The translations under genes and the position numbers were made by a program. A stretch of 34,932 bases of DNA, taken from the NCBI GenBank assembly GCA_030272785.1, contig JARXKM010000019.1, positions 1 to 34,932 on the forward strand, given 5' to 3'. Numbering within the stretch: position 1 is the first letter of the stretch; every line of letters begins with the position of its first letter. The notes below the pieces were generated by a model. That model saw only the letters and a program-made list of their open reading frames with translations. It was not told the DNA's origin and made no database searches. The stretch comes from Pseudomonadota bacterium. Lineage in GTDB: Bacteria; Pseudomonadota; Gammaproteobacteria; Burkholderiales; Burkholderiaceae_D. Positions 26,119-34,932 of this stretch are shown piece after piece.

Positions 26119-27753
26119 CTAGCCGGCTTCGCCGCTGCGTAATTTGAAGCGCTGCAGCTTACCGGTTTCGGTGCGCGGCAGCCTGTCGATGAAGCGTACC
26201 GAACGCGGGTACTTGTAGGGCGCGATGGTCTGCTTGACGAAATCCTGCAGCGCGCGCGCGAGCTCCGGCGATGGCGCGACGCCGCCTTTGAGCACCACGA
26301 AGGCCTCCACCAGCTGGCCGCGCTGGTCGTCGGGGCGTCCGACCACGCCGCATTCGGCCACCGCCGGATGGCGCAGCAACGCCTCCTCCACTTCCGCGCC
26401 GGCGATGTTGTAGCCGGCCGAAATAATCATGTCGTCGGTGCGCGAGCGGTAATAGTAATAGCCGTCGGCGTCGCGCTCGTAGGCGTCGCCGGTCACGTTC
26501 CAGCCGTTCACCACGTAGTCGCGCTGGCGCTCGTCGGCCAGGTAACGGCAGCCGGTCGGCCCTTTCACCGCCAGGCGCCCGACGATGCCGGTGCCGACCT
26601 CGGCGCCGTCGTCGTCGAGGATGCAGGCCTGGTAGCCGGGCACCGGCTTGCCGGTGGCGCCCGGGCGCACTTGGTCGCCGGCGGCGGCGATGAAAATGTG
26701 CAGCAGCTCGGTGGCGCCGATGCCGTCGACCATTTCAAGGCCGGTGGCGGCGCGCCAGGCGTCGCGCGTGGCTAGCGGCAGCGCCTCGCCGGCCGACACC
26801 GTCATGCGCAGCGACGCCAGCTCGGCGCGCTGTGCCAGCGGCGCCATCTGGCGGTAGAACGTCGGCGCGGTGAAGCACACCGTGGCACGGTAGCGGGCGA
26901 CTGCGGCGAGCAGCGTATCGGGACTGAGCTTCTCGAGCAGCACGCCGGCCGCGCCGACCCGCAGCGGAAACAGCAGCAGCCCGCCGAGGCCGAACGTGAA
27001 TGCCAGCGGCGGCGTGCCGATGAAGATGTCGTCGGCGCGCGCGCCCAGCGTATGGCGCGGGAAGCAGTCGCAGATGGCCAACAGGTCGCGATGAAAATGC
27101 ATGGTCCCCTTCGGCACGCCGGTGGTGCCCGACGTAAAGCTGATCAGGCAGACGTCGTCGGCCGCGCTGTCGCAGGCGGCGAACGGCGCGGCATGTTGCG
27201 CCATGCGCGGCTCGAGCGCGTCGGCCGCGTCGGGCGCGCCGAAGCACAGCATCGGCGGTGGCGCGGCGAGCGCATCGATCTCGGCGCGCAGGCCGGCCGC
27301 GCACAGCACCGCGCCGACCTTGGCCTTGTCGATGATCTTGGCCAGCTCGGTTGCGCGCAGCATGGGCATGGTCGGCACCGCGACCATCCCGGCCTTGAGC
27401 ACGGCCAAGATGCAGGCGGCCATGGTCGCGTTGTTGGCGCCGCGCAGCAGCACGCGATTGCCGCTGACCAGGCCGAGGTCATGCCGCAGCACGTGGGCGA
27501 TGCGGTCGACGCGCGCCAGCAGCTCGGCGTAAGTGAGCGTCTCGTGGTCGCCGTATAGCGCGATGCGTGCGCCGCCGCCGCGCGCGACCGCCTGGTCGAG
27601 CAGCACGGCCACGCAATTCAAGCGTGCCGGATAAGCGAGCTCGGGCAGCGCAAAATGAAAGTCGGGCCACAGCGCGCGGGGCGGCAGGTGCGCACGGGCG
27701 AACTGGTCGAGGTAGCCCGAGGGGCTCAATGCTGCGGGAAGCGCGCGTGTCAT
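26119..27753 (-). CDS. AMP-forming aromatic acyl-CoA ligase (2-aminobenzoate/benzoate-CoA ligase type)
   Basis: This encodes 544 aa of the ANL superfamily. It has the ATP-binding loop ISFTSGTTGVPKGTMH (near residue 206), the A5 region GIGATELLHIF, NGWNVTGDAYERDADGYYYY (A7) with YRSRTDDMIISAGYNI (A8), and the C-terminal PRTETGKLQR with catalytic Lys532. The N-terminal SGYLDQFARAHLPPRALWPD resembles 2-aminobenzoate-CoA ligases of beta-proteobacteria more than acetyl-CoA synthetases. It would activate an aromatic acid to its CoA ester in the cytoplasm, for example anthranilate. No downstream oxygenase or ring-opening gene is in the window, so the pathway is incomplete here. AAGG precedes the ATG. 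Benzoate is the main alternative substrate. Confidence 0.86.
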   Translation of the reverse strand: MTRALPAALSPSGYLDQFARAHLPPRALWPDFHFALPELAYPARLNCVAVLLDQAVARGGGARIALYGDHETLTYAELLARVDRIAHVLRHDLGLVSGNRVLLRGANNATMAACILAVLKAGMVAVPTMPMLRATELAKIIDKAKVGAVLCAAGLRAEIDALAAPPPMLCFGAPDAADALEPRMAQHAAPFAACDSAADDVCLISFTSGTTGVPKGTMHFHRDLLAICDCFPRHTLGARADDIFIGTPPLAFTFGLGGLLLFPLRVGAAGVLLEKLSPDTLLAAVARYRATVCFTAPTFYRQMAPLAQRAELASLRMTVSAGEALPLATRDAWRAATGLEMVDGIGATELLHIFIAAAGDQVRPGATGKPVPGYQACILDDDGAEVGTGIVGRLAVKGPTGCRYLADERQRDYVVNGWNVTGDAYERDADGYYYYRSRTDDMIISAGYNIAGAEVEEALLRHPAVAECGVVGRPDDQRGQLVEAFVVLKGGVAPSPELARALQDFVKQTIAPYKYPRSVRFIDRLPRTETGKLQRFKLRSGEAG

Positions 27754-27834
27754 GGTCGCCTTGAAAGGTATCGGACGGGCAGTCTGCCAGAAGATACTTT
27801 AATTCTAAACAATCGCAACATCAAGCATATTTTA

Positions 27835-27868
27835 CCCCGGGGGTCAGTGCCGGCATTCAGACACGGCC
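27835..27868 (-). repeat. Diverged inverted copy of the REP-like repeat
   Basis: CCCCGGGGGTCAGTGCCGGCA begins at 27835 in the orientation opposite to the two copies at 27899 and 27952. Its core matches, apart from one extra G, and its right half is diverged. It lies about 80 bases upstream of the CoA ligase start codon. Confidence 0.75.
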
Positions 27869-27898
27869 TCATGTGTTGAGACGCAGGTCGTTCCTCCC

Positions 27899-27939
27899 AC
27901 TGCCGGGCCCGTGTACGATTGCCGGCACTGACCCCGGGG
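27899..27939 (+). repeat. REP-like repeat copy 1 (41 bases)
   Basis: Contains CGGGCCCG (palindrome), GTGTACGATT, TGCCGGCA (palindrome) and CTGACCCCGGGG. It matches copy 2 at 27952-27992 except for a single G to A change. It is 53 bases from copy 2. Palindromic elements of this kind between operons often end transcription or protect RNA. Confidence 0.85.
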
Positions 27940-27951
27940 TTTGGGGTTCAC

Positions 27952-27992
27952 ACTGCCGAGCCCGTGTACGATTGCCGGCACTGACCCCGGGG
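27952..27992 (+). repeat. REP-like repeat copy 2 (41 bases)
   Basis: Same unit and orientation as copy 1, with one base difference. It directly abuts the end of the response regulator gene. Confidence 0.85.
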
Positions 27993-27998
27993 GGTCAG
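27981..27998 (-). terminator. Perfect inverted repeat that contains the response regulator stop codon
   Basis: CTGACCCC and GGGGTCAG form a perfect palindrome around two G bases, and the TGA stop of the response regulator (27997-27995) lies in it. In RNA it could form a strong short stem after translation ends. No U-tract follows, so a Rho-independent terminator is not certain. Confidence 0.4.
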
Positions 27999-28696
27999 AG
28001 GGCCGGAAGTTGGCGCACCCGCGCGGCCTGCTCGCGCACCGCCACCAGCGCGGCGGCCAGCGCCGGCTGCAGCGACTCGCCATCGAGCCGGCCGGTGCCC
28101 AGCGCGTCGAGCCGCGCGGCGGCGCCAGCCAGCCCGAGCGTGACACAGCCGGCATGCAGCCGCTCGATGCGCTGGCGCGCTTCGGCGTGCTCGCCGGCGG
28201 CCAGCAGCGCGGCGAGCGGCGCACCGGCCGCCATCAGCTGGCTGTCGAAACCGCCCAGGTAGACCAGCAGACGCTCGCCGTCGATCCCAAGCCGCTCCAT
28301 GGTGGCGAGCGGATGCTCGGTGTCTTCGGTATGCGCCGCCAGCCCGGCCATCTGGGCCAGCACCATGTCTTGTTCGAACGGCTTGACCAGGTAGCCGCCG
28401 GCGCCAAGACTGTTCGCCTGCGCCATCGTGGCGTGGTCGTTGGCCGACGACGCGAGCACGAAGCGCATGCCGTCGAGCGCCGCATCGGCTTTCACGCGCG
28501 CCAGCAGCTCCATGCCGGACAGGCGCGGCATGCGCAGGTCGCAGAAGCAGATCGCCGGGCGCAGACCTTGCCGCAGCTGTTCCCAGGCGTCCTCGCCGTC
28601 TTCCGCTTCGTAGACTTCGTACGCGCCACAGCTGTCGACCAGGTGCATCAGCACCATCCGCGAAACGACGTCGTCATCGACTACCAATACCTTCAT
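27995..28696 (-). CDS. Response regulator with HPt-like C-terminal domain
   Basis: This encodes 233 aa. Residues 1-120 are a receiver domain: MKVLVVDDDVVSRM with the acidic pair, phospho-acceptor Asp53 in CFCDLRMPRLSG, and the conserved Lys105 in YLVKPF. Residues about 130-233 are helical and include LLVYLGGF and IERLHAGCVTLGLAGAAARL. His181 here sits in an HPt-like helix, but the usual HxxKG phosphotransfer motif is absent, so transfer is uncertain. No DNA-binding, GGDEF or other output domain is present. The gene follows the hybrid kinase gene by 58 bases on the same strand and probably receives signal from it. The open frame begins upstream at 28783, but only from 28696 is it family-like. 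Confidence 0.9.
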   Translation of the reverse strand: MKVLVVDDDVVSRMVLMHLVDSCGAYEVYEAEDGEDAWEQLRQGLRPAICFCDLRMPRLSGMELLARVKADAALDGMRFVLASSANDHATMAQANSLGAGGYLVKPFEQDMVLAQMAGLAAHTEDTEHPLATMERLGIDGERLLVYLGGFDSQLMAAGAPLAALLAAGEHAEARQRIERLHAGCVTLGLAGAAARLDALGTGRLDGESLQPALAAALVAVREQAARVRQLPAL

Positions 28697-28754
28697 CGCA
28701 CTCTCCCGTGTGCCGCCGCGCAAGCCGGCGCGCTGCCGCTTACGATAACACGCT

Positions 28755-31700
28755 TCAGTCCGTTTCGGCGCCGCCGAACGCACCGAGCAAACCGCGCAGG
28801 TGCACCATGCCGGCGTCGAGCTCGCGCCACCGGCGCCGGTCGGCAGCGTCCTCGAGCTCGCCGCACAGCTGCATCAGCTCGCCCGCGTCGAGATAGCCGG
28901 CGCTGCCCTTGAGGCCGTGCAGCAGCCGCCCGGCCGCCTCCGCGTCGCGCCCGGCGACGGCCGCCTCGAGTTCGGCGCGCCGTCCCGGCAGGTCGCCGGC
29001 AAATGCGCTGCGCAGACGGGCCGCGAGCCGCGCGCCGCGCCGCCCGTCGTGGCGCAGCGCCGGCGCCGGCGCGGCGATGCCCGCCACGCCGAACATGGCA
29101 TCGAGCGCGGCGGCATCGGGCACCGGCGCGGCGTGTGCCGCCGGCATCGGCGCGAGCACGATGGCGCGGCGCAGCTGGCGTTCGATCGCGCGGCTGAGCT
29201 GCTGGTGCAGCGCCGCTTCGTCGATCGGCTTGGTCAGGAAATCGTCCATCCCGCACCCCAGGTAGCGCGCGCGGTCCTCTTCGCTGGCGTTGGCAGTGAG
29301 CGCGATGATCATCATGTCGCGGTCCAGCACCGGCGCGCCGGCCGGGCCGCCGGCGCGGATCAGGCGCGTCGCGCTGGCGCCGTCCATCTCCGGCATGCGC
29401 CCATCCATCAGGATCAGGTCGTAGCGGGTGCGCGCGCAGGCGGCCAGCGCCAGCACGCCGTTGTCGGCGATGTCGACCTGGTGCCCGAGCTCCTCGAGCA
29501 TCATGCGGATGATGATCTGGTTGGTCGGGAAGTCCTCGGCGCACAACACCTTCAGGCGATGGCTGTGCGGCGCGTGCACCACGTGCGGCGCCAGCGGCGG
29601 CGCGACGCCGTCGGCCAGCGGCAGCACGAAGCTGAAACTGCTGCCCACTCCTTCGGTGCTGACCACGCCGATGGTGCCGCCCATCAGTTCGACGAGCTGG
29701 CGGCAGATCGCCAGCCCCAGCCCGGTGCCGCCGTAGCGCCGCGTGGTGGTACTGTCGGCCTGCTCGAACTTCTGGAACAGCCGCGCCAGCGCCTGCGGCG
29801 CGATGCCGATGCCGCTGTCGTGCACCGAAAAGCGGATCATGTGTATGTGCGGCTGGTGCGGCGGGTGCGGCTGGTGCGGCGGGTGCGGCGGGTGCGGCTG
29901 CTGCGGCTCGGCCGGCAGCCGCTCGACCTGCACGCTGACGCTGCCGCGGTTGGTGAACTTGAACGCGTTGCCGACCAGGTTCACCAGCACCTGGCGCACC
30001 CGCGTCGGGTCGCCCACCACGAAGCGCGGCAGATCGGGCGCCAGCGCGATGGCGAAGTCGACGCTGTGCGCGGCGGCTTGCTCCTCGAACAGGCTGACCA
30101 CGTTTTCGAGCGTGGCGGCAAGCGCGAAGTCGATGTTCTCGATACTCAGTTTGCCGGCCTCGATTTTGGAAAAATCGAGCAGGTCGTTGATGATGGCGAG
30201 CAGCGACTGCGCATTCGCCTGGCCGCGCAGGATCTGCTCGCGGGTACCCTCGCGCAGGCCAGCGTCGCGCAGCGCGAAGCCGAGCATGCCGATCACGCCG
30301 GCCAGCGGGGTGCGCATTTCGTGGCTCATGTTGGCGAGGAATTCGGACTTCTGGCGCGTCGCGTCTTCGGCCTTCTGCTTGGCCAGGCGCAGCCGTTCGT
30401 CGTTGTCCTGCAAGGCGCGGTTGGCCAGCGCCAGTTCGTCGGTGTTCAGGCGCACCCGCTGTTCCATCTCCTCGAGCTGGCGGTAGGCGGCCGCGTTGTC
30501 GAGCGCCACCGCGGCGTACGCGGCGAGCGTCTGCAGCATGTCGAGGTGGACCCGGCGGTAGGCGTCCTTTTCGACGCTCTGCACGCCGATCACGCCCATC
30601 ACGCGCTCCTTGACGATCAGCGGCACGTACATGGTCGACGCCACCAGCGAGCCGGCGCTGCCGTCGACCCGCTGCAGCGCCGCCAGCGGATCGGCGCCGC
30701 GCGCGCCGAAGTAGTTTGCGTGTTCGACCTCGAAGTCGTTGATGAAGACCTCGCGCCGGTGCGTCAGGCACCACACCGCCAGCTGGTTCGGCTGGTCCAC
30801 CGCGCGGCTGTAACGCGGGCTGCGCACGCCCTGGTCGATGGCGAACGGGAACTCGATCAGGTCGAGGCCTTCGCGGTAGATGCCGATGCCGAAAATGCGC
30901 GCGTCCATCAGCTGGTGCACGTGCCGGTAGACGGTGCCCATGATGGTCTCCATGTCCAGGGTGGCGGTCATTTCGCGGCCGATCTCGGACAGGATCGAGA
31001 TGTTGCGGTGCGCCAGTTCGACATTCTCCTTTTGCAGTTCGACTTCCTGCTTCTGGCGTTCGGCGTCGAAGCGGCGCTGCTCGGCCTCGAAGCGCTGCGC
31101 TTCGGCCTCGCGCCGGCGCGACTCCAGTTCCAGCTTCTGGCTCTCGAGCATGCGGTTCTGCTGGCCGATCTCGGCGGTGCGGGCATGCACCTGGTGCTCG
31201 AGCAGATCCTTCTGGCGCCGCAGGCCGCGCAGCCGGAAGCGCACCGCGCCGAACGCGCCGCCGGCCACCAGCAGCATCAGCGCGCCGCGAAACCACCAGG
31301 TCTTCCAGTACGGCGGCAGGATCACGATCGACAGCGAGGCGCCCGAGGCGCTCCATACGCCGTCCTTGTTGGCCGCCTTGACGCGGAACGTGTAGCTGCC
31401 CGGGTCGAGGTTGGTGTAGGTGGCGAAGCGCTTGCTGGCGTCGGTGGTGACCCAGTTTTCGTCGAACCCGACCAGCTGGTAGGCGAAGCGGTTGCGCTGC
31501 GGCGCGGCGTAATGGAGGGCCGAGAATTCGAGCGAGAACACCGAATCGGCGGCGTCCAGGGTGATCTCGGCGGTATGCTCGATCGGCCCCTTCAGCAAGC
31601 CCGGATGGACCAGCGCAACCGGCTTGTTGAACACCTCGAAGCCGGTAATCACGGCGCGCGGCGCGATCAGGTTGTCGCTGATGGTACGCGGATTGAAGGC

Positions 31701-33716
31701 GGTGACGCCGTTGAAGCCGCCGAAGTACAGCGTGCCGTCGCGCCCCTTCAGCGCCGAGCCGTCGAAGTAGGCTCCTTCGATGGTGCCGTCGCCGGCGCTG
31801 TAGGTGCGCCACTTTGCGCTGGCCGGCGTGAGGCGCGACAGGCCGGTGCTCGAACTGACCCACAGGTTGCCATCGTCGTCTTCCAGCATCGCCGCGACGA
31901 CATCGTCGGCCAGTCCGTCGGCGACGGTGTAGCGCTTGAACTGCACGCGGCCGTCGGCTGCGACGGTCATCTTGTTCAGGCCGACCGCGGTGCCGACCCA
32001 GATATCGCCGCGGCGGTCCTCCAGCAGGTGGTGCACTTCGTCGTGGCTGATGCTGGCCGGGTCGGCCGGATCGTGGCGGAAGTGGCGGAACTTGCCGGTG
32101 GCGCGGTCCAGCAGGTCGAGCCCGTTGAAGGTGCCCACCCACAGCCGGCGGTGCCGGTCCTCGAGGAGCGGGCGCGTCACGTTGTCGGCCAGGCTGGTGC
32201 TGTCGGCAGGATCGTGGCGCCACGTCGTCACGCGCCGGGTGGCCGGGTCGAGCCGGTGCAGGCCGCCGCGCGAGGAGATCCACAGCGCGTCGTCGCGGTC
32301 GACCAGCATGCTGCGTATGGTGTCGCCGTCCGGGTCGCCACTGGCGAGCGACTGGCGCGCGAAGCGCCCGCTGGCCGGATCGAGGCTGGTCAGGCCGGCG
32401 CGCCCGCCGACCCATACCACGCCGTGGCGGTCGCGCGCGACCGCATTGACCAGCGTGTCCGACAGGCTGTTCGGATTGTCCGGCAGGTTGCGCCAGACGC
32501 GCGTCGCGCCGCTGACCGGATCGATGTGATTGAGCCCGTCATTGGTGCCGAGCCACAGCTTGCCGGCGCCGTCGTCGACGATCGCGCGCACCTTGTTGTC
32601 CGACAGCGCCGACGGGCCGTTGGCCAGCTTGACGATGCGCGCGAAGCCGCCGCTGCCCAGGTCGACCCGGCTGGCGCCGGCATACCAGGTGCCGACCCAG
32701 AAGGTGCCGACGCGGTCGCGGAACAGCGCGGCGACACGGTTGTCGCCCAGGCTGTGGCTGTCGCCCGGCTGCTGGCGGAAATTGGTGAAGCGGCGCGCCT
32801 GCGCGTTCCAGCGATACAGGCCGTCGTCATGGCTGCCGACCCACAGGGTGGCGTCGGCGTCCTGGAACAGCACGCTGATGTCGCCGCGCACGATGCCCTC
32901 GGCCGGACCGAGCAAATGGCGCTCGGCTGCGCCGGCCGCCAGCTTCCAGCTTTCCAGGCCGGCCAGGCTGGCGATCCACAAGGTCTGGCCCGGGTCGACC
33001 AGCAGGGCGTTGACGGTATTGAGCTTGGCGCCGGCCAGCGCATGGTGCGCGACGCCGGCCGCGCCCGGCGCCATGCTGTCGAGCCCCGCGTTGGTGCCGA
33101 TCCACAGCCGAGCGCCGGCGTCGAGCGCGAGCGCGTTGACACCGTCGTGGGCCAGGCTGGCCGCCACGCCGGGATCGTGGTGCCAGACCTTGAAGACACC
33201 GCTCTTCATGTCGAAATGCTGCAGGCCGTCGCTGGTGGCGATCCACAGGCCATCGTTGCCGTCGTCGAGCAGCGCGTGGATGTGGCGGTTGCCGTTGCCG
33301 CGATTGCCGGGTTCGTCGGGCGCGAAATGGGTAAACGTCAGCGCGACCGGGTCGAACCGATCGAGCCCGCCGTCGGTGCCGATCCACAGCTGGCCGCGGC
33401 GGTCGACGTACAGCACGCGCACCCAGTTGTTGACCAGGCTGCCGCGGTTGCCCACCTCGTTGCGGTAGGTGACGACCCGGTAGCCGTCGAAGCGCGACAG
33501 GCCCGACTGGCTGCCGAACCACATGAAGCCGTCGGCATCCTGGGCGATCGACAGGATCGATTCCTGCGCCAGCCCCTGCTCGACGCTGAGCTGCTCGAAG
33601 CGCAGACTGCGCGCCGGCGCGGCGTGCGCGGCGCCGGCCAGGCAGCACGCCAGCAGCAGCAGCACGCGCCACACGCACAAGGACAGCGGGCGGCACAGCG
33701 TGCGCGGCGCCGTCAT
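28755..33716 (-). CDS. Hybrid sensor histidine kinase with two-component propeller, GAF, REC and HPt
   Basis: This encodes 1653 aa. Residues 1-33 are a signal peptide. About 38-680 are around twelve two-component-propeller repeats ([14 protein letters not shown]-type blades), then a Y_Y_Y domain to about 798, a TM helix at about 807-827, a coiled coil at 830-905 and a GAF domain at about 906-1085. The dimerisation helix has [15 protein letters not shown] (His1132). HATPase boxes are [11 protein letters not shown] (Asn1250), DSGIGI (Asp1300) and GGTGLGL. The REC domain has Asp1438 in LILMDGRMP. The HPt domain has His1600 in [10 protein letters not shown] Pro/His tract (1271-1292) is unusual inside the ATPase domain. 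The propeller and Y_Y_Y should face the periplasm and sense a ligand, perhaps a glycan; the ligand is unknown. It overlaps the patatin gene by ATGA. Confidence 0.94.
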   Translation of the reverse strand: MTAPRTLCRPLSLCVWRVLLLLACCLAGAAHAAPARSLRFEQLSVEQGLAQESILSIAQDADGFMWFGSQSGLSRFDGYRVVTYRNEVGNRGSLVNNWVRVLYVDRRGQLWIGTDGGLDRFDPVALTFTHFAPDEPGNRGNGNRHIHALLDDGNDGLWIATSDGLQHFDMKSGVFKVWHHDPGVAASLAHDGVNALALDAGARLWIGTNAGLDSMAPGAAGVAHHALAGAKLNTVNALLVDPGQTLWIASLAGLESWKLAAGAAERHLLGPAEGIVRGDISVLFQDADATLWVGSHDDGLYRWNAQARRFTNFRQQPGDSHSLGDNRVAALFRDRVGTFWVGTWYAGASRVDLGSGGFARIVKLANGPSALSDNKVRAIVDDGAGKLWLGTNDGLNHIDPVSGATRVWRNLPDNPNSLSDTLVNAVARDRHGVVWVGGRAGLTSLDPASGRFARQSLASGDPDGDTIRSMLVDRDDALWISSRGGLHRLDPATRRVTTWRHDPADSTSLADNVTRPLLEDRHRRLWVGTFNGLDLLDRATGKFRHFRHDPADPASISHDEVHHLLEDRRGDIWVGTAVGLNKMTVAADGRVQFKRYTVADGLADDVVAAMLEDDDGNLWVSSSTGLSRLTPASAKWRTYSAGDGTIEGAYFDGSALKGRDGTLYFGGFNGVTAFNPRTISDNLIAPRAVITGFEVFNKPVALVHPGLLKGPIEHTAEITLDAADSVFSLEFSALHYAAPQRNRFAYQLVGFDENWVTTDASKRFATYTNLDPGSYTFRVKAANKDGVWSASGASLSIVILPPYWKTWWFRGALMLLVAGGAFGAVRFRLRGLRRQKDLLEHQVHARTAEIGQQNRMLESQKLELESRRREAEAQRFEAEQRRFDAERQKQEVELQKENVELAHRNISILSEIGREMTATLDMETIMGTVYRHVHQLMDARIFGIGIYREGLDLIEFPFAIDQGVRSPRYSRAVDQPNQLAVWCLTHRREVFINDFEVEHANYFGARGADPLAALQRVDGSAGSLVASTMYVPLIVKERVMGVIGVQSVEKDAYRRVHLDMLQTLAAYAAVALDNAAAYRQLEEMEQRVRLNTDELALANRALQDNDERLRLAKQKAEDATRQKSEFLANMSHEMRTPLAGVIGMLGFALRDAGLREGTREQILRGQANAQSLLAIINDLLDFSKIEAGKLSIENIDFALAATLENVVSLFEEQAAAHSVDFAIALAPDLPRFVVGDPTRVRQVLVNLVGNAFKFTNRGSVSVQVERLPAEPQQPHPPHPPHQPHPPHQPHIHMIRFSVHDSGIGIAPQALARLFQKFEQADSTTTRRYGGTGLGLAICRQLVELMGGTIGVVSTEGVGSSFSFVLPLADGVAPPLAPHVVHAPHSHRLKVLCAEDFPTNQIIIRMMLEELGHQVDIADNGVLALAACARTRYDLILMDGRMPEMDGASATRLIRAGGPAGAPVLDRDMMIIALTANASEEDRARYLGCGMDDFLTKPIDEAALHQQLSRAIERQLRRAIVLAPMPAAHAAPVPDAAALDAMFGVAGIAAPAPALRHDGRRGARLAARLRSAFAGDLPGRRAELEAAVAGRDAEAAGRLLHGLKGSAGYLDAGELMQLCGELEDAADRRRWRELDAGMVHLRGLLGAFGGAETD
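29841..29906 (-). repeat. Pro/His codon repeat inside the HATPase domain of the hybrid kinase
   Basis: On the plus strand the unit GTGCGGCGG/GTGCGGCTG (nine bases) recurs about six times. It encodes alternating Pro-His-Pro-Pro-His and Gln-Pro-His residues (1271-1292). It lies between the N-box and the DSGIGI box, where related kinases have a short beta-hairpin. The tract is in frame and multiples of nine bases can be gained or lost without a frameshift. Confidence 0.85.
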
Positions 33717-34882
33717 GAGCCGAAAAACGCCAGCACGTCGGCGCGGCGCTCCCGGGTGTCGCGTTCGCCGAGGCGAATCAGCTCGCGCGTGTAGCTCGAT
33801 TCGAACAGCAGGTAGGACGCCAGCGCCGAGCCGCGCGCCTCGGTCGCGCCGATCCCCGACAGCAGCGTGCGCACCGGCCCCGGCAGGCTGCCGACGTGGC
33901 GCGTGGCGATGTCGTCGAGCCGCTCGGACGGCGCGATCACCAGCAGCTCGACCGGCTTGAGCGTGGTCCTGGCATGGAACTCGGGCGGCATCATCGACAA
34001 GGTGGCGTTGATGCGGTTGAGGCGCTCGATGTCGACCGCCAGGCTGTCGAGGAAGATCGAGGACATGGCGTGGCCGGCGATCTGCGCCACGCTCGGATAG
34101 CGCGCCGCCTGCGGCGCGTCGCGCACCGGTTCGTTCATGCGCCCGGCGCCGACCACCAGCACCTTGGTGGCGCCGAGGTGGATCGCCGGCGAGATCGGCG
34201 CCAGCTGGCGCATCGAGCCATCGCCGCAGTATTCGAGGTGGCCGCCCAGGTACAGCGGCACGGCCGGAAAGATGAACGGGATCGCCGACGATGCCAGCAG
34301 ATGCTCGACGCCGATCTGGTCCTGCAGCGCGATGCGGTGCATGCGGATCCACGGCGCCATCGCCTCGAACGTCTGGTAGAAGGTGATGTGGTGGCCCAGC
34401 GTGTACGACGAGGCCGTGACGGCCAGCGCGTGCAGCAGGCCGTCGGCCAGCGCCGCGTCGAGGCGCGGCAGGTCGAGCATGCGGTGCAGCAGGCCGACCA
34501 GCGGGGTGTTGTCGAGCAGCGAACTGGGCGGCGCGGCGCGCCACTTGCGCAGCAGCCAGCCGAACGACAGCAGCGACAGCCAGCGCGCGCCCGAGCGCAG
34601 CACGCCGATCGAATCGGCGCGGTAGACCTGCTCGACCGAAAAATTTTCCCACACGTCGAGCAGGGTTTGGACGCCCTCGCCGAAATTGTCGGCGCGGCAG
34701 GCCAACGCGGTCGCGTTGATGGCGCCGGCCGAGGTGCCGCAGATGATGTCAAACGGATTGCGCGCCGGCGGCCAGCCCTGTTCCCACAATATCTGCGAAA
34801 TGGCCTGGAGCACGCCGACCTGGTAGGCGGCGCGCGCGCCGCCGCCGGTCAGGATCAGTCCGGTCTTTTCTTGTATTCCCAT
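33713..34882 (-). CDS. Patatin-like phospholipase (acyl hydrolase)
   Basis: This encodes 389 aa. The patatin motifs are complete: oxyanion loop [16 protein letters not shown] (residues 12-27), nucleophile Ser51 in [13 protein letters not shown] (GxSxG), and the catalytic Asp221 in DGSMRQ. There is no signal peptide or clear TM segment, so it should be cytoplasmic or membrane-peripheral. Patatin-like proteins hydrolyse acyl chains from phospholipids or related lipids. Its end overlaps the hybrid kinase start by four bases (ATGA), which implies co-translation with the sensor kinase. This association is unusual and may mean that the lipase is a regulated output or input of the same pathway. The start is the ATG at 34882; little sequence lies upstream in the window. 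Confidence 0.93.
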   Translation of the reverse strand: MGIQEKTGLILTGGGARAAYQVGVLQAISQILWEQGWPPARNPFDIICGTSAGAINATALACRADNFGEGVQTLLDVWENFSVEQVYRADSIGVLRSGARWLSLLSFGWLLRKWRAAPPSSLLDNTPLVGLLHRMLDLPRLDAALADGLLHALAVTASSYTLGHHITFYQTFEAMAPWIRMHRIALQDQIGVEHLLASSAIPFIFPAVPLYLGGHLEYCGDGSMRQLAPISPAIHLGATKVLVVGAGRMNEPVRDAPQAARYPSVAQIAGHAMSSIFLDSLAVDIERLNRINATLSMMPPEFHARTTLKPVELLVIAPSERLDDIATRHVGSLPGPVRTLLSGIGATEARGSALASYLLFESSYTRELIRLGERDTRERRADVLAFFGS

Positions 34883-34932
34883 GCGTCAAGATTAGCAGGG
34901 ACAGGGCAAGTTCAGCTAGTAAAAGTTTCGCG
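34883..34932. other. Start of the patatin upstream region (window edge)
   Basis: Fifty bases, more AT-rich than the surroundings, with no gene. A promoter for the patatin-kinase-regulator unit should lie here or just beyond, but no good -10/-35 pair is visible. Confidence 0.3.

Noticed and set aside
27835-27998. CRISPR array
   Set aside because: Only two good direct copies, with one 12-base gap and palindromic units, and no cas genes. It fits REP-like elements better.
28800-33794. A very long open frame antisense to the hybrid kinase, and many other long antisense frames across the window
   Set aside because: They lie opposite genes with clear domains, have low-complexity Arg/Ala/His/Gln-rich translations and no family motifs. 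Very high GC makes stop codons rare in the other frames.

Overview
The window is very GC-rich chromosomal DNA with dense coding. It looks like a beta-proteobacterium of the Oxalobacteraceae (Massilia/Duganella/Janthinobacterium type). The reasons are an exosortase-B type exopolysaccharide (EPS) cluster with the epsB-D-E-F-G-xrtB-epsI-L gene set, the codon bias, a hybrid sensor kinase with ligand-type propeller repeats, and a 2-aminobenzoate/benzoate-type CoA ligase beside a MarR gene. The genus is inferred from gene content, not from a marker gene.

Layout. (1) Positions 1-23957 are all on the minus strand, so transcription runs right to left. In transcription order: an ABC-F ATPase (uup-like), a CPBP-family membrane protease, epsL (outer-membrane barrel), epsB (priming glycosyl-phosphate transferase), gmd and fcl (GDP-L-fucose synthesis), epsD (PpiC-like lipoprotein), epsE (polysaccharide export protein), epsF and epsG (chain-length control), xrtB and epsI (exosortase and partner), a Wzy-like polymerase, a Wzx-like flippase, a GT4 and a GT2. 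After a 273-base AT-rich gap come a secreted DUF4962/heparinase-II/III-like protein, a GT14, two GT4s and the first 50 codons of a second heparinase-II/III-like protein that runs off the left edge. Many junctions are 4-base ATGA/GTGA/TTGA overlaps, so the cluster is probably co-translated in blocks. (2) At 24193-24267 there is a tRNA-Arg(CCT) with encoded CCA on the plus strand, followed by two plus-strand paralogous genes for small coiled-coil, single-membrane-span proteins of unknown function. (3) 25590-27753 (minus) holds the MarR gene and the aromatic acyl-CoA ligase gene, 7 bases apart. (4) 27835-27998 is a cluster of palindromic REP-like repeats. (5) 27995-34882 (minus) is a probable three-gene signalling unit: patatin-like phospholipase, a 1653-residue hybrid sensor kinase (propeller, Y_Y_Y, TM, GAF, HisKA, HATPase, REC, HPt) and a response regulator with an HPt-like tail.

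How the genes work together. EpsB would load the first sugar phosphate on undecaprenyl phosphate. The GT2, GT4 and GT14 enzymes would extend the repeat unit, one sugar donor being GDP-L-fucose from Gmd/Fcl. Wzx flips and Wzy polymerises the unit, EpsF/EpsG set chain length, and EpsE with the EpsL barrel would export the polymer. The secreted heparinase-like proteins probably trim or modify it. XrtB/EpsI form a protein-sorting system for PEP-CTERM substrates, none of which is encoded in this window.

The points most worth a second look are: the EpsG ATPase lacks the Walker A lysine; the sensor kinase carries a Pro/His repeat inside its ATPase domain; the two coiled-coil paralogues beside the tRNA differ by repeat expansion; the export proteins suggest a barrel-plus-short-OPX translocon; and the patatin, hybrid kinase and response regulator genes are coupled.
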